Counted from the first letter of the stretch, positions 22,701 through 34,940 are shown. The stretch: DNA of 64,000 nucleotides from Nemophila menziesii (GCA_029959085.1 JARWIR010000001.1:18839730-18903729); one strand, 5' to 3'. Program-made: numbers and translations. Notes: generated by a model from the sequence alone, not told the origin.

Positions 22701-24690
22701 ACATGTTTGATGTTCATACAATTCAACCTCTTTCACACAATCAATGAATTGTTGTGCACACTCAGCTAATTCATCACAATGTAATCTATCCTTGATTCTC
22801 AAAATTTCATTATAATCCCATATACATCCATACATATCTTTCTTATAAGTGTTACTCCATCTAATTATGTATCTTAACAAAATAAGTATATCTTTATCAT
22901 ATACTCGCATAGATTGCACATAACACAATTTTATTATTATCTTTGAGATCGATAATTACTATAAGAATTGCTTGGAAAGTCTCTTCAATAAGTTTTACTT
23001 GAACTTCATTACTCTTCTACATAACCCAAACTCTACCCTAGGATATTTGTTATAATTACGAATAATATTGTAGTTAATGTAGATCTCATTCATAATACTC
23101 TGCATCCTATGAAATTGAACCTTAGTTTCCAAAATACACATAACTCGAACCTTATTATTAAACATGAAATTAGAGACATCAATTTGTCTCATGGACAAGT
23201 TTAAACCCCTAACATTCCATGACCCTATGATCATGGATTATGTGGTTTCTTCTTGTCACCTTCTGATGCACTTCTTATGATTTTCAAGACATCTTCATCA
23301 AGTGTAGATAAGAGAATGTTTGAGGCATTGAATGATTTGTTTTTCGGTATAGGTGATATATAACTGCAACTAGCACCATCATTAATCTTTTATCTTCTGG
23401 TATCATATTTCCATGATTTTTCATTAGCATTGTTTTGTTTAGGTACCCAAATCTTATTTTCATTCTTACACATGGAATGATCAAAACTAGTACACTTTTG
23501 GAATTATATGGGCTTCCAATCATATAAGATATCCACCTCATGAAGCTTATCCATTCATGTAACTACATACACTTTGTCAAGAAGTTTAGAATGAAGATTA
23601 ACTTCCACAAAAACACGCAGATAGCCTAATCTTATTTTTGACTCTGTAACACAATCCATTTGGATTGGCTTGCCTATACCACTAGATATATAGCTTAAGC
23701 TGTCTTTATAGATTCATTGTCCATAAAGGCACATTATTAAACTCAACTTTACTGAATTGCATATCTGCACTCTATTCTCTAAGAAATAACAATTTTCCAC
23801 CAACATGCCAAATCTTATCTAGTGCTTTATTACAATTAACTTTACTATCAAAACTAAAGATAAAAATCATACCATAGGATTTGATGTTGATTTTTCTGAA
23901 ATCCTTCCATTGATAACACACAAAGTTGGTTATCATGTAGAACTGAGGTGATGAGCCTATGAATTGTCCCACTAAACAATTTGACCAATTTTTTCACCTT
24001 CTTTAAGTATACTCTAAGGTGGTTTGATGATGGTGCGACCTTCATGTGTGACCGGCTCATGGAAATCGATCTTTAGATCCACTTGATTTTTCCTTCAAAC
24101 AGAGTAACCCACTTAGTGCTAGGTTTGACTAGCTCGTCCTCTGTACTTTTCTCAATGTTTAACTAATTACTTGCTCTGGTTAAATTTGAGCTTCATTTGG
24201 CGTGTGAGGTTCAACTGAGCTCAAATGACTTACCCGATTTCTAGATTTTTTTCTTGCTATTACCGCTCAGAATAACTCTTTGTGCTACCATTTTGTTTTT
24301 GTTTGAACACCTCTACAACTACTTGATGGCTTCACAACGTTGTTGTTCTTAGTAGCTTGGTGACTATCGTCAAAAATCATTCTGGTTATGTTCTTTTGGT
24401 CGAGCATTTACTGCTAAAGTCATGAAAGAGAAAGGAAAGATAAATGAAGTAACAAAAATTCATTAAGGTGTGGTAAGATGAAGAAAGATAACTTATTTAG
24501 AGGGAAAAAGTTGTTGAAATGGAATTTTTTTTTGTAGTTCCCAAAAAATGTGGGAAAAACAAATAATCTGGAAAAGTGAATCCAAAAAGTGTGGAATTAT
24601 ATGTTTTTTTTTTTGAAAATCTGTTCGGATTTTGTTGAAAACAAGAAAAGAAAGAGAAAGAAAAAGAAATGGCTCAAAAGACGTTTATCC
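19755..24690 (-). pseudogene. Near-full-length L1-type LINE (LINE-B), decayed
   Basis: Read on the minus strand. ORF1 remnants: 23772-24060 with WKDFRKINIKSYG and WHVGGKLLFLR (DUF4283-like). Endonuclease: GSWNVRGLNLSMRQ and CILETKV at 23100-23230, DYNEIL near 22800, LDHCALLV near 22560 where SDHSPLLV is usual. RT: KVKTSSNVGQFSHISC, NQASYVTDRHICDNI and VDFKRSYDSINW at 21455-21811. zf-RVT end: LCPFSKRII and YIYIIWGNRN at 19850-20215. A T10 run at 19755-19764 is the poly(A) tail. Stops and frameshifts are frequent throughout. No target duplication was found by eye. Confidence 0.85.
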
Positions 24691-24699
24691 ATTTGTGCG

Positions 24700-25545
24700 C
24701 GCGTGAGGGACGCGTACAAAACTAACCCATACTTGAAGTATAATATTTTTGTGTTATAGAGGCCTTAGAAGTATTTAGATTTGCTCTATAATACTCATCA
24801 CATGCCTTCATTGCATTTTCCATGGTTCCCAATGTGTTAAGAGTCTTAGCTGTAAAGATATGTTCGTTCCTCATTTTCCATATCTACCATGCTAGGGTCG
24901 CTGCCTTTTCACCAATAAATGATTGTGAATAATAAGGGTCAACTATATATTCTCTGAGGTGATCTATCCATTTTCCAATATTATAAGTTGACTCATTTAT
25001 TGAGATCACTGTTAGGGGGCTACACAACCAGGTAGCTCTTGGCCCATGGACAATGAAATAGTAAATGTTTAATATTTTCATTAACTTCCCCACAAATTTG
25101 GTAAGTTTCACTAGAAGTGTACCTTCTTTTGAGTCTATTATCATTAGTGGGAAGGTCATTAAGGAATACTTTCCTGAGAAAATTCCTCACGGGAGGGGAA
25201 ACTTTTAATGGCCACACAAATTTCCAAACATCACTAGAGATTTTAAAAGATGTACAAGCTTTATTTTGTTTTTCATTTCTCCTCCACCCTCTTTTGTGCC
25301 ATCCTAATATACTTGTAGCACTCCTTAACACTAGCTTCCCTGAAGCAGATACTCTCAAAGGAATATCTTTAGTGGGAAAACCAGGTTGGTGCATAGTTTT
25401 AATGGTTGCACTAGTAGAGGATGGGAATAAATTTTCAACAATGTTCATGTTCCAAGCTGATTCATATGCAATATTCATATGTAAAAGTGATGAAATTAGG
25501 TTAAAATAATTCAACTTTTTTGCCTTAATTTGGCTCTTCTCCAAG
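24700..25545 (-). pseudogene. LINE zf-RVT fragment, probable other half of LINE-A
   Basis: The minus strand gives VWPLKVSPPVRNFLRK, LPTNDNRLKRRY, CGEVNENIKHLLFHCPWA and, after a +1 shift near 25050, RATWLCSPLTV, IGKWIDHLREY and IGEKAATLAWYGKWR. This is the zinc-binding end of a LINE pol. The following DACDEYYRAN-like linker (near 24790) normally leads into a WTPP block, which is what starts at 19590 on the other side of LINE-B. Confidence 0.75.
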
Positions 25546-25546
25546 C

Positions 25547-25757
25547 CGGTTGATGATGGTGGAGAAGGTCCCCGAGTGGCGGCGGTTTTCTTGTGCAGAG
25601 AGCGGCTTGGTGTGGGAAGGTGAGTGTGTAGAGATTTGTTTTTTTACCTTAATCTTCAATTGTTGATGGCGTATCCAAACCAGTTGATGAGGGTGGAGAA
25701 GCGACCACGAGTGGCGGCGGTTCCTTGTTCAGAAAGTGGCTTGGCGTGGGAAAGTGA
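25547..25757 (+). repeat. Imperfect 77 bp direct repeat, 133 bp apart
   Basis: Segments 25547-25623 and 25680-25757 share GTTGATGA.GGTGGAGAAG, GAGTGGCGGCGGTT and GGCTTGG.GTGGGAA with about 85% identity by eye. They are more GC-rich than the surroundings. The function is unknown; it may be the leader of a retroelement on the minus strand. Confidence 0.7.
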
Positions 25758-26494
25758 TTATGGTGGAGAATGGCACGCTATTTGGGGGCATGTTGAAGTG
25801 ATTTGCTCCTTTGAATTTTGGGTTCTTCGATTGTTAAGTGAAGAAGACGATAGATTTAAAAAATGATTTTAAGAAAAAAGACGTGTAAATCATGCCTAGG
25901 TGGAGCATACGTGGCAGTAAGGTGGCACTGACGTGGCGTCAGATGACATTGACTAACGGTTAACTAACATAAAATTTAAAGAAATGCTAACGGTGACAAA
26001 AAATAAAGTTAAAAAATCCCTCAAAGAAAATTTTTGTAGATAAAAGACAGTTACCACGTTTTGACCAACTTTAAAAAGTCTTTACCCTAATATAAACTAA
26101 TGACTTCTAAATTCAGACTTGAAGCTAAACATGTAAATATAAAATTTGAATCATACGATTTTAAAACACTCCAAAGGATAATCAGAATATTTGATACTAC
26201 AATTAAATTAATTGTATGATCGAGGCTGCATTATTTGCCACGAGAATATCGTGGCATATTTATTAAACAACTAAAGAATTTGGGTTGATTGACTCAACAA
26301 TGATGACGTGTCATGTATAATAATTGTGAAGAGGAGGCTCGACAGCTGCTCAAGGCCTACCAGGCCTTAAATGATTTTTTTTTTTTTTTGGTCAAATGAT
26401 TGAGTAGATAAGATTTTAAGAGTCATAACTCACAACCATGCTATTTCGTTTTTGGACGGAGACGTCTCTTCTTCTCTTCGTAGTTCTCCCGACT
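25758..26494. other. Intergenic, no gene seen
   Basis: Contains GTGGCACTGACGTGGCGTCA near 25925, a phrase common in plant repetitive DNA, and otherwise AT-rich sequence. No supported gene. Confidence 0.5.
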
Positions 26495-26509
26495 CAAGCA
26501 TGCTAAGTT

Positions 26510-26777
26510 TTTTTTTTTTTTTTGTCTTCGATGTATGGGTGTCCGGGCCAACTTACGCGTACCACGACTAATCTCATAGGAAATATACACGCCTCCTCAT
26601 GCATACTCCCACTTAATCAGAACTAGGTTACCCATGTTCAGGGAGGAGACTCGAACCATGCACCCCTTGCTTACCCCCTTTAAGGGCTCAAGAAATAACA
26701 CGGCTGAAGGGATTCGAACCTTGTACCTCCTAGTTGAGAGACAGGGTCCTGGCCACTGAGCTAGTCCCAATAGTTGA
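26510..26777 (-). mobile_element. Full-length tRNA-derived SINE with 15 bp target duplication
   Basis: CAAGCATGCTAAGTT flanks it at 26495-26509 and 26778-26792. The minus strand starts TTGGGACTAGCTCAGTGGCC (A box) and has a B box GGTTCGAATCCC about 50 bp later, then a second B-box-like GGTTCGAGTCTCC about 75 bp on, suggesting a dimeric tRNA-like head. The body shares AACCTAGTTCTGATT with the SINE at 7907-8119. It ends in a poly(A) run, seen as poly(T) at 26508-26523. Confidence 0.9.
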
Positions 26778-26792
26778 CAAGCATGCTAAGTT

Positions 26793-27270
26793 GCTAACAT
26801 ACGTTGTGTTTATATTTGTATTTGTGACGGTAACTTATTGAATTAAATTATGTTTCGAAAATTATCTAAATTTAATAATTCATCTACAAATCGTGTATAG
26901 ATGAAGAAAATAGTTTTGTAAAGAATAAAACATAAGATTATTATCCAAGGGGTCTTGAAGACACCATCTCGAAATTTAACAAGACCAACTTTATACACTT
27001 TTTTTACTAAAGGCCACAAACTAATTTCAACTCTATAAGCCAAAAAAACAATTACTTTTTTATCCTTTTCTTGTTTTTTATTTCTCTATATTTACAACTT
27101 ATTACCAAATAAAAATTTAAACCTAAAATTGCTCCCCCCTCCTCTCTCATCAGCGTCTTCTTCTCCTCTGTCATAAGCGTCTTTTTCCAATTTCTCAATC
27201 TCATTCATTTGCTTTTCTAGTTCAGATAACCCGTTTGATGAGGAACATATTTCGAAGGTGAGTTTCTATG
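26793..27270. other. Intergenic, AT-rich, no gene seen
   Basis: Only short frames without recognisable domains; a CT-rich stretch begins near 27130. Confidence 0.5.
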
Positions 27271-27283
27271 TCTCTTTTCGGTT

Positions 27284-27415
27284 CCATTTGTGAGCCAAGG
27301 TCGGATTTGCAAGGTCGGAGCCAAGATCCATTCGTGAGCCAAGGTCGGAGCCAAGGTCCGTTCGTGATCCAGGTCGGAGTCAAGGTCCGTTCGTGAGCCA
27401 AGGTCGGATTTTGAA
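27284..27415 (+). repeat. Tandem repeat, about 30 bp x 4
   Basis: Units begin CCRTTYGTGAGCC and continue AAGGTCGGAGCCAAGGT. The two middle copies are the best preserved. It lies at the edge of a GC-richer block (27430-27700). Confidence 0.85.
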
Positions 27416-27919
27416 TCGTTTTCATCAAGCTTTTGTCTTCTCCTAGTTCATCCTTGCATCACCGGAGCTGTTGTATTGCGGCGGAGGTGTTGCGGAGGAG
27501 CATCACTCTTTCTCATCCTCCGAAGCTCTACTGGCGCTGATAGAGGTGCTTCTACTGCACAAGCTTGTCGGAGAAGAAGATCTGCCGTGAAGACCGATGT
27601 GAAGTTTTCGATGGTAGTGCTAGGTGTTGCTTCACGAATGGACGGCGGCACCGCCGGATCGAGCTTTCTCGTGACCTAGCTCAGATTTGTTAAAGCTCAT
27701 ACTCAGATCGAGCTTCCATTGAATGAGATCGAGCATTAATGAAGGCTCCAACAACCATGCTTTTGAAAGAAAATGAGTCACAAAAGGAGAGATGCTTGTG
27801 GGACTCGTAACAGTGCTTGTGCTCAGCAAAACACTTCAATTTTACAATTTCTTGATTTGTAAATTAATTTCTCTATTTCCATGTAATAATTTCTAAGTGT
27901 ATTTTTTAATCAAGAAAAT

Positions 27920-28200
27920 TATTTAAACTCAATAACTTTTATCTAAATGCTCAGCAGTTTATACTCAGTATATTTAACGATTATACGAAAAACGCTCAGC
28001 CAGTTATTGAGCATGCTCAGTAAAGTTATTGAGCAAACGAGCATGCTCAGTAAAGTCACTCAACAAAAAGATTCGAATACTCAACAACTTTTTTGACACT
28101 CGTAACTTTTTTCGATACTCAGCAACTCTTATCATGCTCAGTAACAATACCCAAGGCTCAGAACTTTTTTCCACGCTCATAACTTTTTCCGGCGGTGATC
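27920..28200. repeat. Clustered CTCAGTAA/CTCAGCAAC motifs
   Basis: ATGCTCAGTAAAGT occurs twice (near 28011 and 28043). CTCAG followed by AACTTTT or AATAACT occurs about ten times. The reverse complement (TGAGTAT, ACTGAGTA) is the motif that dominates the repeats at 49.1-49.4 kb and 50.2-50.5 kb, so the three loci may be related. Confidence 0.5.
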
Positions 28201-28439
28201 GGTGGTTGTGGTCGGAGCTGAAAATTATTTGATAATTAATGAAGGAGGAGAGAGAAAAATGATAAAGGATGAGAGAGTAATGGTAGTGGAGGAGAGAGAA
28301 GAATCTATTTTTTTGTCTTATATGCACTAGAAGGGTAGTTATGACATTGGACATCTTATTGGCCTCTAAGAAGGAGATGGGAATTGACTAACTCCTATGT
28401 GGTACTACAATACTCTCTAAGACCCCATGCGTAATTGAC

Positions 28440-29268
28440 CCATAAAACATCGCATCTCTCTAAAAATCTCTTATCGTCCAAAACCTTAAAATTTTATTAT
28501 TTTAGATTCATCCTTTAATTTCTCAAAAAATCTTTTATAGCTTAACCCCACATTTCTAAAATCTGTTCTCTAATATTATTAAATGGAATTGGCTTTGGAT
28601 GGCTTAACATGGAGGGTTTTACATCACTTTTTTTGGGTTTTCTTTTTTATTCTGCTAAAGACCATTCGAAGATATCAATTAAAGGTAGGACACTTCGGAG
28701 GCCTAGAAATGACAGGAGAGGAGCAAAAAAGTCAGTGGAATCGAGGAGTCTTTTATTGTTGCAGAAGGCCTTGAAGAGTAGAAAATCCAGATGCCTCAAA
28801 ACTACACGCAAAGTGTTTGAAAAAAGAACAGGAATCTTCTAGTTTTTATTTACTGTCTAAGTTATAGTAATGATAAGATTTATGTCTTTGATTTTCTTTC
28901 CAATCTGATTAAACATGAGAAAATCATGAGTACTATCTATCATAACGAGGAGTTTCGATATCTCTCTTACTCCATATGCTCGACTGGATTAACGAGGAGC
29001 GGCTTACAACATCTCAAACAAATAAAATCTCTCATCCAGAACTACCGTGTTAAATACATACATTGGAAAATTATTTTTTGGCTTTTAATTTTATGCAAAC
29101 ATAAGGAGGAATGCTAATAAGGAAGCGTGTTGCCATACAATGACTTGTTATTCGGAATGTCTATTGAGAATAATGACATCCTCTTATTATTGTCACATCA
29201 GGTTTGAGGTTATTTATATGAAATTTCAAAAGCACCAAAGTTACCTTGGTCGCTCCTAGAGTGTGATA
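28440..29268. other. Unassigned region with short plus-strand frames
   Basis: Frames at 28609-28842 (very basic, many K/R/S) and 28926-29117 are open but match no family I know. There is no flanking repeat or poly(A). Confidence 0.35.
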
Positions 29269-30793
29269 AAATCCACACTAAAGAAGAGAAGCGACAACCG
29301 CAAGTGTACGGGGCGTTCCAAGTAATAGATAAATATAAGGGATTTCCCTCTCCACAATGACTGCTAGATTAGATTTAAATGCTCAATTGATAAAGTAGAA
29401 CTAGTTTCTATGGTAAATAAAATAGATTTTTTTTGGGTTTTTGAATTAATAAAGACTAAACGCAAGATTACTAAGTAAACTAATATTAAACTAGAATTAA
29501 ACTAAAGTAAATACTAAAGAGATTATGCAGATATGAGAGATATACTTGAGTCTCGCTAGGGAATCACCTAAGTTCGTATAATTAATGCTTTCGTTTGAGG
29601 GTAAAATCGGTAGTTTATATAAGTCGGGACTCTAATATCCTCCTAACTTCCGTTAGGGTAGCCTTAGGAGGCGATCCTACAGTATTAATGACCCTGTCAA
29701 GGTGACACTAAAGTTACTTTCAGATGATTAAGAAATTAAATCAATTGGCTACTCAGTTAGTTAAGCCTGTCAGGCTCAATAACGAACACCACACGTCTAT
29801 AATCTAGTCCAGTAATTAAACCCCTCCCCCTTCCGGATGATCGTTGCCACTCACGAATAGCCTAATTGCTAAGGGCTATACCTAATTGATCATAGAAGAT
29901 ATAGTAAATAAGTACAAAATATTTGTCAATATAGAAATAAGCGGCTTTAATTAAATTAATACAATCCCAAATTCGAAAAACATTAAATTAAATAAACTAG
30001 GGTTCAACCCATATCACGATTCTCAAGTATTTAGGATTTAACTCATAATTAAATGCATAAAAAATACAATTAATAAAAGACATGATTAAATTAAAGCTGA
30101 AATAAACCTAATTGTTGGAATGATTGGCCTAATTATGGAGGAAGAAAGACTTCTCCACTTTATGCCTTTTGCTTCCAAGCACTTCTGGCTTCTTCTCTCT
30201 CGTAAAATTAGTAACAATATAAATCGTACGAAATTAAGAGGTATAAAAACCCTTATATAGAGCTGAAAACGGATTAGGCCCACTTTTGGGTTTAAATAAT
30301 TAAGGGCCCAAATTCTTTTTATTAGTCCCGCACTACTATACACCACTCTAGTAAAAAGGCTGTAACTTATGCGTCGTAAGTCCATTTCCACTTAAAACAC
30401 TTCTCAAATTTTGCTAACTCAAAGGTCAACTTTTTCATTTGAACCACTAAGTCAGAATCTACAACGTTTGGGCTCAGGAACGGCTACAAGGGACAACTTT
30501 CTAGTTTTCAGGATTCCTCTATCTTCACTAAAGTGGTGTTTTTTGCTCCTTTAACGCCTTCTCCTGATCTTGGACTTTAAACTTCGTTTCTTATTTTCAT
30601 CTTGATGCCTCCTAGCAACCATGTACCTAATAACTTCACACTAAACAAGCAAATTAACGTATAAAAGCTCTAAAAGTATAAATAATTCACATCTGAAGGA
30701 AGAAAGTGCAATATAGCAAAATATGACTATAAATCTATCAACTAAGTCCAAATTCAACCTAAATAATGTCTCCTAAGGGGATTTATCTATCAC
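29269..30793 (-). mobile_element. Athila/Tat-like LTR, about 1.5 kb, apparently solo
   Basis: The block begins TGTGATAAAATCC and ends GGATTTATCTATCACA, inverted ends of LTR type. Near its left edge CCGCAAGTGTACGGGGCG and a following AAGTAATAGATAAA match the position and style of the LTR at 17065 (GCAAGTGCACG...GAAGTAATAA), and AACTAGGGTTCAACCC near 29995 matches AACTAGGGTTTCAAC there. Orientation is minus. No gag or primer-binding site follows, and 5 bp flanks (TAGAG and AAATG) do not match. Short open frames inside are not genes. Confidence 0.65.
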
Positions 30794-31439
30794 AAAATGG
30801 TATACATCATTCCTTTCATTTACTCACAAACATATAAACATCCTTCTTTAACAAAACCTGGATATTTTTCATAAAAAGGTAAGCCACTTTGATTGTGTAT
30901 CTACTATTAGTTGTTTCATTCCATATACATTGATCATTCACTCCTGCAATTGGAATGAAAGTATATAAAATTTTCTCTCCCACCTCAGTGTCAAAGTTTT
31001 ATTTAATAAATTGAAAGTTCCAAGATCGTTTGTCACTATTTATAAGTTGTTCAACAGTGTTTAATAGAGAAGGTCTTGTTTATGGATCTTATTAGTATCC
31101 ATATATATTATTGTAGGTTTATATAGGTTCCATTCTCACACTTCCATTTGAGGTTGTTTGCAAACACTTCCCTGTCTACTACGAGGCTTCTCCAACCCTA
31201 TTCAGATGAGTGCCCTACCGTAGCTTCTCGGAAGGAGCATCCAGAGAAATATTTTCCTGTCAACACCTTATGAAAAAGAGAATTTGTATTATTTAGCAAA
31301 TTCAATGCATATTTTCCAGATAGGGCTAAGATGTTTGAGTCTCTCATTTAGCTAAGCTTATGTGAGATGCATAATGACATATGGGAAATGTTGTATGAAC
31401 GCGACTGAATGCTCTAATTTCTTATTCGAGAAGTGCAAA

Positions 31440-31810
31440 AGATCACTGTTTCCCGCTTCGGCCTTTAGAATTTTCCAGAAATAGTTCCACTATATGGAAT
31501 GAAGAGTTGAGTAGTATTGTTGTTAATGGGGAAATGTCTAGAAATATTTGCAATATTAATACATCTTACATTCCTAGTGAGAACACACCCCTACGGTTGT
31601 TATCAAATGATGGGAATATTACTACTAAGTGGGTATACAATAAATTAAAGGAGGATGATTAAAAGTATGAAATGACCTTACGGGATCATCAACCCTCAAA
31701 TTCCTTTATTTGTCAAGTTATGGAAAATAAAAATACAAGATTAGCCTATTCCTCAATTCCTACATAATAATTTAAGACTGTTATTAAATTCTACGATTGA
31801 GTTGTTAGGG
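31440..31810 (+). pseudogene. Possible LINE pol fragment
   Basis: The plus strand reads TPLRLLSNDGNITTKWVYNK with a later KLWKIKIQD block, similar to the region before zf-RVT in LINE pol. It is short and decayed; the assignment is weak. Confidence 0.4.
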
Positions 31811-33893
31811 CATTAAGTGAAATCAATTCCAACTCTAATGCATTTAGCATAACTGTTAGCCACTCTGTTGAAGTCTCTTTTCACATGATAGACTTTCCAA
31901 CTAGGGAATCGTTTCATCCATTTTCAGACTTCGATAGTCATTGGTTGGATTCTCCAAATAACTATACTTTTATGATTAATACCTTGTACGATTTCAAGGT
32001 TGTCAGAGTAGAAAGAACAACTCTGGGGGTCGAGATCTGCTGTAGACCTCATGGCCAGAAGAAAGGCCCAGATTTCCCCCTCAGTTGCACTATTTAGTTT
32101 TCCCCTCCTTGTGATTCGGTGTTTGATTTCTCCCTGAAAATTTACTTCCACTGAGACCATGATTGCGGTTTCCTAATTATTAATATGTGATGTGTCGTTG
32201 AGCTACACGATTTCTGCATCATCGCTTAGTAAAGTGTAATCCTCCTCCGTCGAGATTTTTCTCTGATTCCCTTGACTGCCTACTGCTCCATTCGTGCTGA
32301 ATTCCTCACCACTAAAACTGTTAATAAATATATTTGTATTTATTATTAATTCCCCACATGTTCCATTTCTTTCTTTAAAAAAAAAACGTTCATGCGTGCT
32401 CTCCATATATTCCACATTGTGCAAAAGATAATTGTCGTTACAACCCTCTTGTCCCATCCATTCTTCGAGTAATTTTCAATAATTAATTTTATCTAGTCAC
32501 CGATCTTACCATTAAAATCGGAATCGATTTTACATTGAAGTTGAGAGTTAGCCCACACACCCTTGCTAAATGGGCATTTAATGAGTATATGTTCAAAAGA
32601 TTCCTATTCCTTCTCGCACCACTCGCAAATGACTTCAAGACATTTTATATTCTATAAGTTGGATTTAGAGAGAATCGCATTGTTGTGAGCTTTCCAAATG
32701 AAGTTACAAATTTTCAAGGGAACGTTTGACTGCCAGATAAGATTCTGCAAATTGCTATCATTATTTTCGCCATCTTTCGACGATTGACCATCTTTTTCAA
32801 ATTCATTTTGTACCAATCGATGGTACCCAGATTTTATTGAATATTTCCTGTCTTTCGTGTAGGTCCAAATGATCTTATCGTCTTTGTCAAGCTGAAGGAT
32901 GGGTTTCCTTCTGATGTAAGCAATGTCTCGGCTGGTACAAAATTCGCTGAGAATATCGAAATTCCAGTTACTCATATTTTGATTAAGACATTTGGATATT
33001 TTTTCCAACTTACATTTCGTAGGTTTTCCTAGTCTATATCCCTTATTAATCCAAGTATCCTCCCAAATGTTTACTTTTAATTTATTCCCGATCTGCCATA
33101 TGCATTCATCTTTGATAATTTTAAGACCATTAAAGGTGCTTCCCCAACTCCATGAGTGTTTCTTTTTTAATTTTGCATTCCACATATCACAATTAAAGGT
33201 GCTTCCCCAACTTTAGGATTCCAAGCTTGGTAACTCAACATTGCTAAGTTCATTTTATGAAATTCTCTAAACCCAATACCTCCCATTTTTTTTGCTTTCG
33301 TAATCTTTTTCCATGCGACCCAATGAATCCTTTCTTTACAACCCAAATTCCCCCAAAAATCGGCGACAAGGCTACTAAGGTTTTTGCATAATGTAATAGG
33401 GAACTCAAATATAGACATCGTATAACTGGGTATAATTTGCATCACAGATTTGATGATACCTCTTTCCCACCATCTGAAAGAAGTTTAGCCATCCAGCTTG
33501 CTTTGTTAACTAGTTTATCTTGTATACACGTGAGGTTAGAAATTTTGGATCTCTTGAGAGTCATTAATATACCGAGGTATTTCCCCGTTGACTTTGTAAC
33601 TTCAATATTTAGCTGTTCTAAACTTCTCTGGCCTTATCCTCTGAGAGATCGTTACTAAATATAATAGCAGATTTATTAAGATTGTCTCTCTGTCCAGATG
33701 CTTCACAATATTTAGCGATAACTCGACTAAAAACGTCTATTTCCTTATCATTTATTTCCAAAAAGAATGTGTGAGTCTGGGAGCTGTTCTAGCGATCGAT
33801 AAACCTTTAATTTTTCCATCTCGACATTCAAAATTAATCATTCTGATTAGACCTTCCGTTAACATAGAAAAAAGTAAGGGGGACTTCATATTT
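31810..33893 (-). pseudogene. LINE fragment: RT end, zf-RVT and RNase H
   Basis: Minus strand from 33893: LSPYFFSMLTEGLIRMI and KGLSIARTAPRLTHSFW (RT, with the FADD box lost), IIPSYTMSIFEFPITLCK and RIHWVAWKKITKAKKMGGIGF at 33167-33445, WNAKLKKKHSW...IWQIGNKLKVNIWEDTW, LQLDKDDKIIWTY and YSIKSGYH at 32652-33185, then RNase H pieces SATEGEIWAFLLAM and CSFYSDNLEIVQGI at 31924-32160 and RDFNRVANSYAK near 31850. Several stops and frameshifts occur. The RT begins abruptly at 33893, where a plus-strand LINE starts. Confidence 0.82.
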
Positions 33894-34940
33894 CCTTAAG
33901 GTTATAAATTTCACGTGAAGAGATTGTAAAGGAGATTTGGCTATTGAAGCCAAAAAATTTAAATATATGTATCCTTAATAATATATGTAAAGTATGTAAT
34001 ACACATGCAGAAACAACATAGCATATTCTTTTTGAATGCACATGGGCTAGGGCAACATGGTTTTCCACTCCTATAGGGATTAAAGGGCTCAATGAAATCA
34101 TTAATAGATTTGAGGATTGGATCCTTGAGATAATATAATCTTTTTTATTTGGTCAATTGAGAAAATATAACTACATGAAGGCGAAAAGAGAATTAAAAAT
34201 TACCCCATAGTTATGAAGGTAGTTATTATGTGTTGGAACATTTGGAAGGCTAGAAGTGGGAGAATATTTAAAAATGCTCAGTTAGACCCTAGCAAATAGA
34301 GATATTATTGACTGTGATGGATAATTAAATGTTAACACTAAATCTGAGGCAATAGAGGAATACCCCACTAACGTATTGTTAAGAATTAATAATAGTATTT
34401 ATGTAAGTAAAAAAGAGAAGAAAAAAATTAGGTGTAAGCCTAGAATTAATGTTGATGCAACTTACATTAAGTCCACTAAAAATGTTAGTGCAACTTGTAT
34501 TGCCACAAACATGCAAGGAACTATTTTTGGAGGCCAAGATTGGATTTTTAAGCAGGACCAACTCAAGAGGTAAAAATAGTTGGAGTTAGGAGTGTTGTGA
34601 TCTTTGCATACCTTTTCAAACTATAATATAAATATTCTAAATGATTGTAGCAATATAATTGATCCTTTGAGTTGTAATAGGGTTTGAATAATCTTGTTAA
34701 TGACATACTATCTCTTAGTAGTAATAGAGATATAGAATTCACCTTTGTGCCTCAAAGGATGAATAGGGTTTCTAACTGGGTAGCCAAAAAATAGCTCAAA
34801 GACATGTTGTTTGTAAATTGAGTACACTATGTCCCACCCCAATTAGACATTTTGATTTGTTTGGATAATAAGCCTACGAGCATAGGGTAGTTTATTATCC
34901 TATTTTGTTTCTGATAAAAGTATAGTTTGACTAAAAAAAT
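33894..34940 (+). pseudogene. LINE 3' fragment: zf-RVT tail and RNase H
   Basis: The plus strand gives CKVCNTHAETT, HILFECTWARATWFSTPIG and GLNEIINRFEDWI (33980-34120), then CKPRINVDATYIKSTKNVS with CIATNMQGTIFGG (RNase H start, 34430-34540), RMNRVSNWVAKK near 34760 (RNase H end), and a 3' UTR ending AGTTTGACTAAAAAAA at 34925-34939. Stops interrupt the frame. Confidence 0.75.

Noticed and set aside
27448..27829. Opposed 65-67 codon frames in the GC-richer block
   Set aside because: Short, overlapping on both strands, without ATG-supported starts or domains.
30086..30391. 101-codon minus-strand frame as a gene
   Set aside because: It lies inside the Athila/Tat-like LTR and shows no recognisable domain.
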